DNA of 64,000 nucleotides, taken from assembly GCA_964035795.1 (NCBI GenBank), contig OZ038323.1, forward strand, positions 3,429,381 through 3,493,380. Direction: 5' to 3'. The notes under the pieces were generated by a model. The model saw only the letters and a list, made by a program, of their open reading frames with translations. It made no database searches and had not been told where the DNA came from. This document shows, piece by piece, positions 28,229 to 42,000 of this stretch. The position numbers and the translations under genes were made by a program. The stretch's first letter is position 1, and each line of letters starts with the position of its first letter. The stretch is from Pterobdella sp. o SKG-2022 (Eukaryota; Annelida; Clitellata; Hirudinida; Piscicolidae).

Positions 28229-28519
28229 TCATCTTTTGGAGAAGTTCTCTGAAGGTTTGAGGTCGAGTCTGCTGCAAGTGACTAGAGAGCCCAAAGCTTG
28301 CACGGAAGGTTTCAAGGCTTCCATCAATCCTTTTGTGGGAGGTCTGGGAAAGATTTGGTAAAAGAATTCAAAAGCATTAGCATCGTTTAACAGCATGTCT
28401 TTAGGAATGACTACTCCTCTTGACTCGAAGCTAAGGAGGGGTGGTTTGAGATTGACAAAAGTACCGATGTGAAGCGAGGGTTTGTTGACTGCCTTTGTTT
28501 CGTCGTCGTGATTGGGCAA
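28229..28519 (-). other. 96-codon ORF, coding-like, unrecognised
   Basis: Minus-strand frame with balanced composition (for example VVIPKDMLLNDANAFEFFYQ), a TGA stop and GC content higher than the surroundings. It has no clear splice context and lies between two plus-strand genes. It could be a fragment of a mobile element or an exon of a small gene. No family recognised. Confidence 0.3.
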
Positions 28520-28639
28520 GGACTGCTAGTGTTGTATTTTTTTATAATATTCAAACTCGATGTTATACCTAAAAATGGTCAAATAATTTATATCAAACAT
28601 TTTTTTGTACAAAACTTTGACCCTAAATTAATTTATGCA

Positions 28640-28720
28640 TATTATACATCGGGAAACATGGGATTGACTGTCTTAACCTATTTCACTCATTATGCTCTAC
28701 TAGCTGAGCTATACAGACCA
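28640..28720 (-). repeat. tRNA-like remnant (possible second SINE family)
   Basis: On the minus strand GGTCTGTATAGCTCAGCTAG followed by TAGAGC is an excellent tRNA box A region, but the expected box B is degenerate (AGTCAATCCC). It is therefore a decayed tRNA pseudogene or tRNA-derived SINE, not a working tRNA. Confidence 0.5.
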
Positions 28721-29347
28721 ATTGTACAAAATGAAATGTATAGACTTACCATCTTTTCTTTGTTGCCGTTTTGAAAGCATTGTTGCATTTCCATATCAAC
28801 TATTTCTTGAGAGTAGTTTAACTTTTGTTAATACAACTCTAAAGCAAGTAAAACTCAGACCAGATATTAGACTCTGTACCTTTTTACATGGCATAACTTC
28901 AATGTAAAGAACTGTACATCTTTTTGTGCAAATAACAATTATTCGCTTTTAAACATAAACTTACAAACTAATTTTCTTCGATTTACAAGAATATTTACTT
29001 TTAACTATTTTAGTTACGTAAAAAAATAAATATTCTAGAGTTTAATTTTTGAAATATTTGATCAAAATGAAACAAATAATGAAAGCTTGTAACATTTCAA
29101 AAAAATATCTTAAAATATATTTTTGACCTTATCCTTCTATACCAGCCCTTCTCTTTTTTTGATTATTTCAATCTTTTTATTTCAACCAATGAGTTTTTTA
29201 AATCTTTTACCATAGTTTCTATTATTATCTTCGCCATTTTTTTCTTCTTTCTTAAAAAATTTTTTTCCTCTTGTTTTTCTCTTATTTTTTTTACTTCAAT
29301 TTTTTTGTTTTCTATTAATTTTTTTTCACATTTTTTTAAATTTTCAG

Positions 29348-32300
29348 ATTCATCTTTATGTCACGACACTTCACCATATTGTTCGACATTCTCAACGCAA
29401 GGAGGCTGCACCAAACTCCTGCACTTGGTCAACCACTGCAGGGCTGCATGTGGACACTGTGGTATGACTAATAATGATAATTCATTTACAAATCATTATT
29501 ATAATAATAGTAATAATCACATAGTTATAAAGGTAAAAATTGGAAATAAAACTTGATGCTGTAATGATAGAAAAAAATCCTGTAAAACAACAGTAATAAA
29601 AATAGCAACACTAGATAAATTAATAATAAAAATAGCAACAAAAATTAATAATAAAAATAACAAAAAGATCCTGAAAAGGCTATCACAATAGAATGCTTAC
29701 TTCCGGAAAAGTTTGATGGAAAGTGGCTAACGTGGAAAGCAGATCAGATACAAAGATTGCAAATATATGGCGGAAAAATATCGATTTCCGGTTTTGAAAA
29801 GCTTTACTGTAAGAAGAAACAGTCTGGTAAAAACGCCTACAAAATACTTGCCGTGTTCAACAATGGATGGTGGGTGGAGTCAGATTTATTTGAAACAATA
29901 ACATATATTCACTTTTAACCATCAAAATCATTAGAATGATGGAGAAAAAATAAAAAAAAACACAATAACAAAAATAATAATTAAAAAATAACTATATAAA
30001 GACACATGAATAAAAACAAAATAATAAAAGTTAAATAAAAAAATAAAAATAAAAAACTGAAAAAAAATAAATAAAACCCACAAAAGCCGATCAAGGCATC
30101 TTGTAGTGGAACTGGTTGCATCTCCCCTGCACAACGTCTTAAGGGTGGCCATCAGTAAGTGGTCGATGGTTTAATTAATAGTCACGTGTGTTTCAATGGT
30201 TGGTTGATTTTTATGAGTATAATGTTTAACTTCGTGTTATGCAGACTTCAACAAAATACAAACATAAATGTATGTATATCATCAATAAGTTTCAAAGACA
30301 TAATTAAAAACACATAATTAGTTGTATGCTAGGAATTATAATATACAGCTATACATGTAAAAATACAATCATATACAAAAAGAAAAAAATTATATACACA
30401 CAGATGGAAACAAACCATGTATATATATATAAATACAATGAAAGAACAAACTATCTTCGCAAAAAAACAATTATATAAACACGTCACCATATAAGCATCC
30501 AACGACACGACCACCAACATCACAAACACACAGGCGATGGCAAATACTGGGACACGTACAACGACAGATCCATGCATGGTCGGTGGTTCGTCGGCAGAGA
30601 TGATGAAGAAAGTGGAAAAGATTGGTTGAGTTATATAGCAGGTTTTAACTTTTTGCTGTTAAATTTTATTTTTTCTTATATATTCATTATCACCACCATC
30701 ATACTTATTATCACTACTATATCTACCACCATTGAATTTAATTCTATTAAAAGTATTAAAAACACCCCATATCTACCTCCACCACTCTTATCAACTCACA
30801 CCATCACATCCACAGAGGAAGAGTTGCAAAAAGGAATATGTGGAGAGACTTTATCCCTCAGAGTCAATCTCCAGTCTAGAACATTCGATTTGCTAGAAGG
30901 TTCTTTGGTCGTTAAGAAAAAGAAGATTTTGCTTGAAATATTTAACCACTCTACTGTATGTTAGTATTTCTGTGTTTTCACTAATGTTTTAAATTGATAT
31001 ATTTGCTACTTACTTTCTCATTACCTTCCACTTTTCTAAGCATTTCCACTTGGTTACTTTCATTTTCTTGAACACATTGTTACCTTTTTATTTTTATTTT
31101 CATACCATAACAACAAACATCACGCACCAGCTTTCAAATGCGTCACTTCCTTTGTGACGTCATCAACAACATTCATCGTGACGTCATTCAACCATTGTCC
31201 CGAGTGTCCCACAAGGGTGTCTAGACTTGTGTGCTGGGTTCGATGTTGTTGTTGTTGTTATTGCTTTTATTTTTTTAATATTATTTTTGTGATTAGTTCC
31301 AATATTATTTTTATTATTCAAACTATTAATTCATTTCAATTAGTTTTATCATTATTTTATATTTTTTTTTCCAACTAAATCTAACGTTATCATAATAAAG
31401 GCTACATTTCTTTAACAACCAACTCACTACCTCCACCCCAACTCCAATGATAAAAACCAACCAACCCCACCAACAGAGAATAAAGAAAGACGTGCTGAAG
31501 TACTGGGTGAGTGTTGTTGAGTGTTCTACCTGGAGACAGGACCATCTTTATATTCTCAACCTGGGTGGTTATTTGTATAGTCTCTCATCATCATTATAAG
31601 TATTATGATATTCTTATCAGTATTTTCACAATCTTATTATTATTATGTAGTTTCATTATTGTTATTATACTTTTTCATTATTGTATTTCTATTATTATTT
31701 TTATTATTCTCATTTTTATCCATTCTTGCCAATTGATCATTCTCATCGCTGTATGATTTTGTTTGTGTCATTGGTCCTACTGAAAATGAAACTCAATTAT
31801 GCATTTNNNNNNNNNNNNNNNNNNNNNNNNNNNNNNNNNNNNNNNNNNNNNNNNNNNNNNNNNNNNNNNNNNNNNNNNNNNNNNNNNNNNNNNNNNNNNN
31901 NNNNNNNNNNNNNNNNNNNNNNNNNNNNNNNNNNNNNNNNNNNNNNNNNNNNNNNNNNNNNNNNNNNNNNNNNNNNNNNNNNNNNNNNNNNNNNNNNNNN
32001 NNNNNNGAAAAGAACAAAACACTAGATTAAAAACCCTAACCAATTACCAAAGGATTTTGTGTGTATGTGGTGAACCCAAGTTTTGATTGCATGAATGTAT
32101 AAGGAATAAATGCATCCAAATCGAAAAAATAATATTATATATGAAATAATATTATTTTTATTAGAATTTAATTTTTCCACGTTTATGTTAACTTTTTACC
32201 ATTAATACCAGCCTTATTATAAATTAAATACTTATGTTATTAAAACTAACCAGTAAGAAAATAATACGAAAACTCCAGTAGACATTCAGTTGTGTTAACT

Positions 32301-32662
32301 TTACTCAATTGCCACAACCTAAATGAATGGTTCAAAAAAGTCTCAAAATTCATTCAGTAATGTTAGATAGACAATCGTACCATAATAACTAGAAAAATCT
32401 CAGTCTTCAAAAAACCATTACGTTATGAACAGAGATCATCAACGTAAGCACAGTTGAAGCTACCACCTTCACTTCTGCCACCACCCCTACATCTACCACA
32501 ACTTATGTTAGGCCTTTCAATTACAAAGGTTATGAATCCAAATTGCTTAAAAACTACGTGCATACAGGTGATTTAACAGTATTACTTTGTGTTGTATTGC
32601 TTAACTATGTCTTAACTGGTCTTTACGTTCTTGTATTGTATTTCAAGTTTTATGCTTTATAA
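29348..32662 (+). CDS. Unrecognised membrane protein with ShK domain, partial model across a gap
   Basis: Exons 29348-29461, 29692-29869, 30087-30154, 30534-30641, 30816-30899 (or to 30955), 31131-31237, 31477-31506 and a last exon from 32433 or 32454 to 32662. The first has six Cys spaced as in a ShK domain, ending in a C-G-H-C pattern; such domains occur in many ordinary animal secreted and membrane proteins. The second starts ECLLPEKFDGKWLTW, recalling the C-FP-W start in the preceding gene. The fourth contains GKYWDTYNDRSMHGRW. The last reads a Thr/Ser mucin-like stalk, then a hydrophobic helix (LLCVVLLNYVLTGLYVLVLY) and ends at TAA 32660-32662; AATAAA follows at 32752. Phases agree except across the gap at 31807-32006, where an exon may be missing; the acceptor at 30087 is poor. 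The signal-peptide exon was not found. Perhaps a diverged paralogue of the upstream membrane-protein gene. Confidence 0.5.
31807..32006. other. Assembly gap of 200 N
   Basis: Exactly 200 unknown bases, a conventional placeholder length, inside the ShK-domain gene. Real length and any exon within are unknown. Confidence 1.
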
Positions 32663-33034
32663 TCACTATAAGAAACTTTTCATAATGATAAGTCAAAAAT
32701 AACTAGAGATTTGAACAGTTTTATTGTGCAAGTACAAACAGCTAAATATTTAATAAAAACCATCTCGAAGGGAATCTGAAGTTGCACAAAGAACTAACGT
32801 CAGGATCAACTAAGATCATTATCAAAACCACCATTTTCTTCTTCGTCCTCATCAAAATTTTCATTCAGTTATTAGGATTTAGTAAAACGCATTTTCAAAT
32901 ATAAATTTAAACGTGACAACGATTCTTCAAAATGGTGCCAAAGATGCAAATAAAGATTGTCCTTTTATAGCGCTGAGTTCGATTAAACAACATTTGAAGC
33001 TTAAATAGTTTATAAACGTTTTTCTTCAATAAAT

Positions 33035-36000
33035 TTAAAAATAACATTTTGGCAATCTGCAAAGAACTCTTTCAACTTTAGCTGGGCAAATAGATGGATT
33101 AACGGGTGGATGAATGGGTGGGTGGTTTGGTTGGTAGATGGGTGAGTGGTTTGGTTGATAAATGGGTGAAAGGTTTGGTTGATATATGGGTGGGTGGATG
33201 AGCGTACGTTGTCTTCTGGAGGGGTTTTGTGGTGTGTATGACGAACGAGAATTGCGAGAGTAAATCCTGTTATTATAAGAGTCGTAATAATTTGGCTGAG
33301 AGTAAGAGATTCTATTCGATTCGTATTGATACGATCTCACATTCCTTCTAATTCTATCACGGATTGAATGTCTTTGTGCGTGGTTAGATCGATATGACCC
33401 GAAATTGTGAGGTCGTTTGAACAAAATTTCAGCATGGCGGTTAGATTGGTGACCAGATGGGTGTCTGACGTAACTGTTTGATGACACAGCTGTCATCACT
33501 CTCTGCTTGAAAGCAGCCATGCCACAAGTTGCTGAACAAGTAGACCAGGGAGACCAGGCTCCATAATTGCATGCTGTGGGAGGTGTTCTTGTGAGTTTTA
33601 TTCACACAAAAGTAATAATATGGGTTAATAAAGAAATTTGAGTAACAAACCGTTCAAGTTATAACTAACAGGTTTACTGAAGTTTTATAAAATAATAATA
33701 AAAATAATAATAAGCAAAACGTGATAAATAAAATAAAGCGTAGAACGAACTAGGAGGACAAGCAACGGAGCTCTCACACCTCTTCTTCCTCATGAGAATC
33801 TTGGAGCATCTGCTTCCTTCCCTGATCACTCTTCTCCTTTTGCTCATGAACCCCTTGCCACACGTTGCAGAACATTGGGACCAAGAAGTCCATTTGGAAA
33901 GCACACAGTCAGTTCTTCTGGGTGGGAGAGATCTTGGCACTTGATCATGGTTCTGTTTTGGATACATTTCTGTTTTTGAGTGTAGGGGGTTTCTTGGGAA
34001 AAAAGTTGTGGTAGATGTTGTTGTAGTAGTTGTGCTTAGAGTTGTGGTTTTTGTTGTTGAAGTTTGTGAAATATTTTTTGAAACATCCCCAAGACATGTT
34101 TCTCGGCAAGTTTTCATGTCGTGAAAGTTGTTAGCGTTGCCAACACAACCTCCGTACTCAAAAGGAAGACACTTCAAAGTAGAAAGATCAAAGAACCATC
34201 TTTCTAGCGAACCTCTGCACGGACCTTTTTCCGCTGGAAGTGCACAAAAGCGTTTGTATCTGTTTCCACCTATTCTCATGCCGTCAACACTGAGAGAAGG
34301 TCTGATTTCTTTTTTCAAGATGGCGTCTTGGAGCTGAGCATTCAAAGTACACAAAGCTGTGCATTCGTCCATTGTTTCAAACCTGTTACTGTTGCCGCCA
34401 CATCCGCCATATTGAAACGGCAAGCACTTTTTCATCTGAGTATCAAAATACCATTTTTCAAGATCTTCCATGCATTCTCCCTTGGTCGGAGGTTGCTGAC
34501 ACTTCTCAACCATATTCTCCTCTCCCATTCCTTCCATGCTCTCTGCCGCCAACAAGCAACCATCAGAGCAGTCTTCCAACGTGGAGAAACGATTGCGATT
34601 GCCACCGCATCCTGAATACCTAAAAGACAAACATTTGAGCATGTCTTTGTCGAAGTACCACATCTCTTTGTCTTCGTTACATGTGCCTCTGTCGCTAGGT
34701 TCCATGCAAAATGCTGGTGAGGGTGGTGGTGTGAGGGATGAAAATCGTGGTCGGGGTGCTAATAAAGAGAATTATGATAAACAAAATTAAATTATAAAAA
34801 AATTCCAAAAACATCATTTTTATACGTGAAGTTTGTAAATAGAAATATTTGAAATGAAGAACATACAGAAGTCAACATCACTAGGAGCACCACCATTGCA
34901 CACACTTGAACACTCCTCCATCGAGTCAAAGTTGTTGCCGTTGCCTCTGTGGGATGTTACAGTTTGAATCCCAGAAGAAATGTTGTTGAAGAATATATTA
35001 AGTAGAATTCATTCGACGTCAAATGTTTTATGTATCTCGAAAGTAGATACAAAACACTGTTTTAAATTGACTGATGTTACAAATTACCATATCAACGTAG
35101 TTTCCAACCAATCTTACTTTTAATCACTCACATCCCTTGAACTCTAACAAAAACTTAGTATGAAAATAACACACACAACACCCAACAATCATCCACCTGC
35201 ATCCGCCATATTGGAAAGGCAAGCACTTGTTCATGCTGACGTCATGGTACCACTTCTGGAAATCCCCTCTACAGGGTCCTTGCTCTTTTGGCAGCTTGCA
35301 TACCACTGCGTGATGAGAATAATTGAAATAATAAAAGTAATGTCAATAATAACTAATAATGTTTTCAATGAGGATTGATAATGATCATAAAAATCAATTT
35401 ATTGTAATAAAAGATTATTTTTTTGTACTTATTTTTCATTATGTTGTATTTATAAGGTATTGTATTCCGTATTCTTTGTATTTTATTATATTTCTACTTC
35501 ACTGTAGCTCATTTTGCTTGTATTGCATTGTATTTATACGGTATTTAATTAGTTCTAACTCGGATCTTTCTTGTGGCAGTTATCAGAGCCAGCTTGGCAT
35601 ATCTCTTTGAAGGTTTTGCTTCTGTTACATCTAGGAGGTTTGTTATACTTGTAAAGATAATGATAATGATGAGTTTTAATACAATAATTCGATATTTTAA
35701 ATGATAAATTTACATTAATGACAATAATAAATTATAAATTAAAATATAAATTTATAAATGAAATATTGAATAAAAAAAAAAGATCATAAAGAATAAATTT
35801 TGAGCATAAATGAGAAATTAATCATGAAAATGAAAAATGTATGATATAAAAGCTAATACTGAGTTTTTTATGTTTTTTTAAAATAAATTTATCATTTTTA
35901 TTAACCGACCTATTTTCATCTTCGGGGTCATAGTAGTATCTGATCTTTGACCTACTCCCTTGGCCACATGTGGTGCTGCAAGGGGACCACTCAGACCATT

Positions 36001-39000
36001 GAGTCATGCCACATGTGTCTTGTGTGCTCTCACATTCGTTTTCAAGACCTTTGTGTGATTTTATTAAATTATATCCTTTATTTGTGGTTATTCATTTGTT
36101 CATCGTGTGTTTTCGAATATTTTTTTGTATTTTATATTTTTATTTTTGTATTATTTGATAGATCATAAAAAACCCCACAAACCGATGCAGTTTTCCACCT
36201 CCATCAACTCCACACTGCACTTTTTTTCTGCCCCCGCCATCTTGTATCTACGACGTCTGCTTCTTGTGCCCACCTGATTGGTTAGAGATCACGTGTGATG
36301 ATTGGTTGGTTCGAAGTTGATAAAAAGTAGGATAAAAATATTTTAGTTTTTGAATCGATATTTTTTGAACGTCTCGCCAAATAAATTAAATAAAATGTTT
36401 ACCCCGCACGTGACTGAGCATCTGGACCAATCGTGCCAGTCTGTCACCATGCACTCAGCTGAAAACAATAATTAACTTTATGATTATTATTATTATTGTT
36501 TTTGTTTTAATTATTTCAAAAACTTTGTTACAACTATTTTCTGTTTATAGATATTTAAAGTGAAATAAATACAAACCGGAAATAGAAGCGGAAGGGGCGT
36601 CACTGCCATCACCAATGAAATCTCTCATGGCCTCATCCTTGCACATGTCTTTATTTTCTGGAACCTGTTCCCCTATCTTCTTCACATGGATCCTGTGGTC
36701 AAATGCGGTTTGTATGTTGTTTTCATTTGTATAAAAGCATTTTCTATAAGTTATTTTTGTTTTGATTTAATTTCTTTTTTAACAGAATAAATTCAAAAAC
36801 TACAATACAACCATGTTATTATCACACCGTCACAATCATTCTTAACATAAACCGTTCAAGCACAGTCTCACTTAAACCTAATATACCCCATTCCTAACCA
36901 CCAGTAGACCCCACATTCCATTCTTAACCATCTCCAACCAAACCTCAACACCACACCTCCCAACTATCACAACCCCTCCCTCTCCCCATTTATTCACCTA
37001 GCAACAGGGGGGATAGGTTTGGGAGAAAAGAAGGGAGCCTCTGGGTGGTTAGGCGACATGTGTGTTATTTTCTTTATTCGTTTCTGAGGGTCACTCTTGG
37101 CGTTGGGAGACTGAGTGTATGTTTGTTTATATTTGTGTTAGCATGTTTGTATTTATGGGTATATGTGTTTTTGAACTTCTGTGTATTTTCAAATATACTT
37201 TATCATGTATATGTACTTTAGAATGTATTATGAATTATGTTATTATAAATGTGTATCTTTTGTTTTTATCTCCATTATCACATGCATACAATAACGATTG
37301 CATCACTCACCATGTAGCTAATACCATCATCAGTGCCAGCATCCCATGGCAACAGGTCAACCACAAAACCATCAGACCAACTACAATCCTCTTGACATAC
37401 ATCTCTGCTGTCTATGCCTGATGTTGCAAGAATGGGTATTTGAAAGAATGGATGGATTTATGGATAGAAGGATGAATGTAGCGGTTGAATGGATGGAGTA
37501 TGGACGGAGAAATGGGTGGGGGTGAGAGGATAAATGGATGGGTGGATTTATGGGTGTCTATGTGTGTGAAAATGAATGGATGGATAGATAGATGGGCGTG
37601 TGTGTGAGAAGATGGGGGTTAAATTAACGGCTAGATTAAAGGTTGCTTAGATGCTCAAATAAATAAGTATTTGGAGAGATTAATGGCTGGATAGATGGAT
37701 GGATAGACGATTGAAAAGATTGATAAATAAATAAATTAATTAATTAAAATAAAAACACTAAATAGATTCACTTTTTATAGCAAGTATAAATATTACAATG
37801 TTATTAGAAAACGTACACTACTTCACAAATAAATCTCATAAGCTGTCACCTAAAAATAGTACTTGGAAATGTTTTAAAAATAAATTATAGATATTAATTT
37901 ATAAAATTATTTATAAATAGAACTGGTTTAGTTTATGTTGAAAAAAGCCCGTTTGTTTTGAAAAATATATTTGAATACAACTAATTTTTGAACCTTATGA
38001 TCACACTCATATACCTTCCAGTAATGTTTCAAGTCACAACGATAAATACACTGTAAAACTGATATACAAGCTTAAACATAAGAATATAAATTTGATCACA
38101 TACATAGACACATACAAAATTAACAAGCTTAAACATAAGAATATAAATTTGCTCACATACAAAATAAACATACCAGAACAAATTTAAGTATTGAGTGTAA
38201 TAAAAAAAAGGAGATAGAAATTTAATGTAACGTAATGCAGTATTTATAAAGCGCTTTTCCTTATAGGTCAAAGCGCTTGCTACAAATTTAATGTAGTGAA
38301 AACACACTGTGGAACAGGTGCTAATTGTCGGCCCACGCGGGATCGAACCCGGTAACTTTAGATAATTAGTCTAATGCTCAATCATTGAGCTTATAGCCGA
38401 CAAAAAACATTAAACATACATGCAAACACACTCGACAAAAATCAAAAATACATATAAAAAGTAGTAAAACAAAAAAAACAACCGTTGCTATATTTATTTT
38501 ATAAAGGTGCTTCTCCATATGCCAAGTAAATCATAAAATGTAGGAAAAATAAACTGAAAAAATTAAAGGCTAAATATACTCAAACAAACAGACAAATACT
38601 TCTAGAAACACACTACAACACACGCTCAAACACCTATATAATCACGCACACAAACATTCATACAAACACTCAAACAAACGCACAAACATACAAACAAATA
38701 CCAAAACACTCACACAGACACCCATACACACACACAAACACACATACCTACACACCAGTCAGGACTGGGACCTAGCATGGAAATAATGGAGACGAAATGT
38801 CTGAGAGAATCAACGCTAAACCTCGCTGTTCTGTTCTGTACGATGCCCATTGGATCTTTCCACCATATTCCTTTTGTCTTTATCAGACTTCTTACTTTTT
38901 TGCTCTGTTTGTGTTGGTGTGTGTTTGTGTGGTTGTTATGTTCTGTTTTGTTTTGTGTAGTTGTGTTGTGCTGTTTGCGGGGTTGTGTTTTGTTTACTTT

Positions 39001-42000
39001 CTTGCTCTGCTTGTGTGGTTGTGTTGTTGTGTTTTTTTTTTGTGTGTTTGTGTTGTTTTTTATTTGTTTAGTTGTGTTTTTCTGTTTGTATGGTTGTTGT
39101 TTTTTTGTGTTTTGTATATTTTTCGTTTTGTTTTGTTGTGTGGTTGTTGGTTTTTGTGTTTTTTGTGCTTTTGTTGTTCTTTTTGTGTGGTTGTATTATT
39201 TTGAGTTACTTGTCATTTCATGGTACTTTATGATGTTTTTATAGTTTCTAAGTGCTGTTTTGTTATTGTTATCATTTTTTTATGTTTTCGTTATTACCTT
39301 TTTTTGCCTTATTAATTCATGTCATAATGTAACATTCCTATTTTTTATTTTTTTGTGTTATACTGTATGTTTTTAACATGTTAAAGTAGTTGTAATCCTG
39401 CACAAGGTTAATTAACGGCAAACTTCAACATAAAAATATACCACATCGGTATATAAAAGTGAATGCATTTTGTATGATCTTTCTCAAAACCACACCCATT
39501 TGTTTGACAACAATAACATAATAATGAACAAAAAAAGAAAAAAAAAACAGTGTTGAAAATAAAAATAAATCTGTCAAGCACGGTGGTACTCTGTTAGCAC
39601 ACGCTCTCAACCCCTCCCTACCTGCACCGTGGTACTATGGCTTGCCATCCTTAAAAAACGTGGTGGGCATGACACCGAGTATGATGATTATTTCCTAATT
39701 TTGAATTACATTTGATATAACTTTTTAGAAATATCTTATGTATGTTTTGCATAGCAATTAAACTTTAAAAACATCAATTGAGGATTCATACATTTATTTA
39801 AAAAAAAGCTATAATTTTCGATAAGTATAGCCGTATCATAAAACGTTAGCATTACATTTGATAGAAACAATGAGATATAACGAACAAGCTTATTTGAAGT
39901 TTTAAAAGTTTAGAAATCTCGCTTCGCTCAAATAGTTATGTAAAAAACCAAACGTTGAGTTCATTTTAAACTAATTAGCACAAAGCTTTAAATAAGTCCA
40001 ATTATCATATCGAAGTCTCGGTGTTATATTTGAAAACACTAAATGTTTAATCAAGGGATTGCTAATGTGAGTTTTTAATGCATAGCGTTCCTTGTACTTG
40101 TGTTGTTCAGGTTATTTTGCTACAAACGTGTGCTACTATTGAGTAACAATAATGATAAAAAATCTTAGAAAAATATTAATGCAACACAATGGTTAATGGT
40201 TAGCGGTTTAAAAGCACATCATTATTAAGAACAAAAATTATATTTTTAACTAATATATCAATATAGCAACGACTATAATGTAACATATTTTTATGAAGAA
40301 AATCTTTGCCCGTTTTCAAACAAAATTAAGTTGAAGTTTACTATTAAAAACAGCATAGTTCATAATGTGGAGTTAAACCCACTTTTGTGTTCCCTAAGCA
40401 ATTCTACAGCTATATTATGCTAGAAAGCCATGATCTTCATGCTTGGCTATAGTATAAGCATTCTATCCTCATTAACTAGGACTTGGGCAACCCCATTTGA
40501 AACGACTTATGGTAGACTTACAAACATAATTAGAAATACACATAAATAAACATACGCAGATACACAAATACAGAAACACAAACGCACACACATGTATATA
40601 CTAGACTAAACCTTCACCACCCCTACACAACCAACCTGCATTTTGATCTCCTTCTCAAGACTTCTAGGGTACCCGAGCTCACACACCTCTTTGACTCCTT
40701 TGGTAGCGTATCCCCCATATTTCCATATGTGGTAATCCTCTATGTGAGAAGCTCCCACGATATTTGACCAATGAAGTAACCGTTTTTCTGTTGATTGTGG
40801 TGGTGGTAGAAGTGGTGAGATGATGGTGGTGATGTTGGTGGTAGAAGTGGTGGTATTGGTGGAAGTGGTGGTGGTACTGATGGTCAAATGGTGGATTGGA
40901 TATATTTGGTGGCATGTTAAAAGTGTGCTGTTAGTGGTGGGGATATTTTAGTTGTAGATTTTTTATTTTTTGAAATGATACTGTTTGCTTAGTTGGTTTG
41001 TGTTGAGTTCAGTTCCTTTTTGTGTTGCGGTTATGTTGGGTTGTATGTTGAGGGAGGGTTTGTGTCGGTTCTTGTAGTTGTTTTTATATCATATTATCTT
41101 AGAATATATCTAAAAAATTATAATTAAAAACAATATGAATATGAAAAAATATAATTTAAAAAAATAAAAAAACAATAGTAAAATACTAAATTTATATAGC
41201 GCAAACTAACGTGTAGGATAGTCGACAGGGTGTGAGTCATGTGACCAGATTCCTTCGAAAAGCATCTCATACTTGGCACTGCCACATGCACAACACTCTT
41301 TACTCTTATTCTCTTCCATCATTTCTTCCTCTTTTCATTTGTGTTTGTTTGGATGTTTCAGTGTGGTTATGCATGATTTGATGTGTTTATGTGTGTTTGC
41401 ATGTATGTTTATATAAGCTTATTCAATATATGTATGTATTCACATGTGTTTCTCGGTAGTAAAATTGTTCTGTACAAAGCTTTCAAGTCTACTTATATTG
41501 ATAGATAAGCATTTAAATATGTGCACTAAGAACTATAGCAACCTTTGGGACATATGATCTTGCTCAGACGTCCATCATCCTTGTACCATGTGTCTCTGCT
41601 CTCCATTACTGTTGTTCTGACGCAGTTGTGATACCATTGTTAAGTAATAAATTAATTAATTAAAATTAATATTGTGTTATCTTGAACAATGGCAATAATA
41701 ACCAATAAAAACTTGAACTGAAAAAAAAGCGAGAACTCAATTTTATTATAATTTTTTCTACCAGCTTTCCACCAGCTTACTTGATCACTACACAGGCATT
41801 TCTACTCATCGGTGCTTTCCAGCTTAAGTTCACTTTCGACTTCCTCATGTCGCTCATGATGATGTGCCGGCATTGAGGTATTTGCCTAGCAGCTCTGTTG
41901 TCTGTTAACTGAGGATGAAAATGGAATGAAAAGACATAAAAAAACGAAAAAAAAGAAGAAGCAAAATCAGATATACTAGTATTAGCCTGATGGAAACCGA

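Noticed and set aside
28469..28774. ORF starting with a signal-peptide-like segment, considered as first exon of the ShK gene
   Set aside because: The frame opens only with GTG, and there is no donor in the phase needed by the ShK exon.
40679..40915. His/Thr-rich minus-strand ORFs next to a Spondin_N exon
   Set aside because: The repeat part is an intronic ACC/CAC microsatellite; only 40636-40787 is exon.
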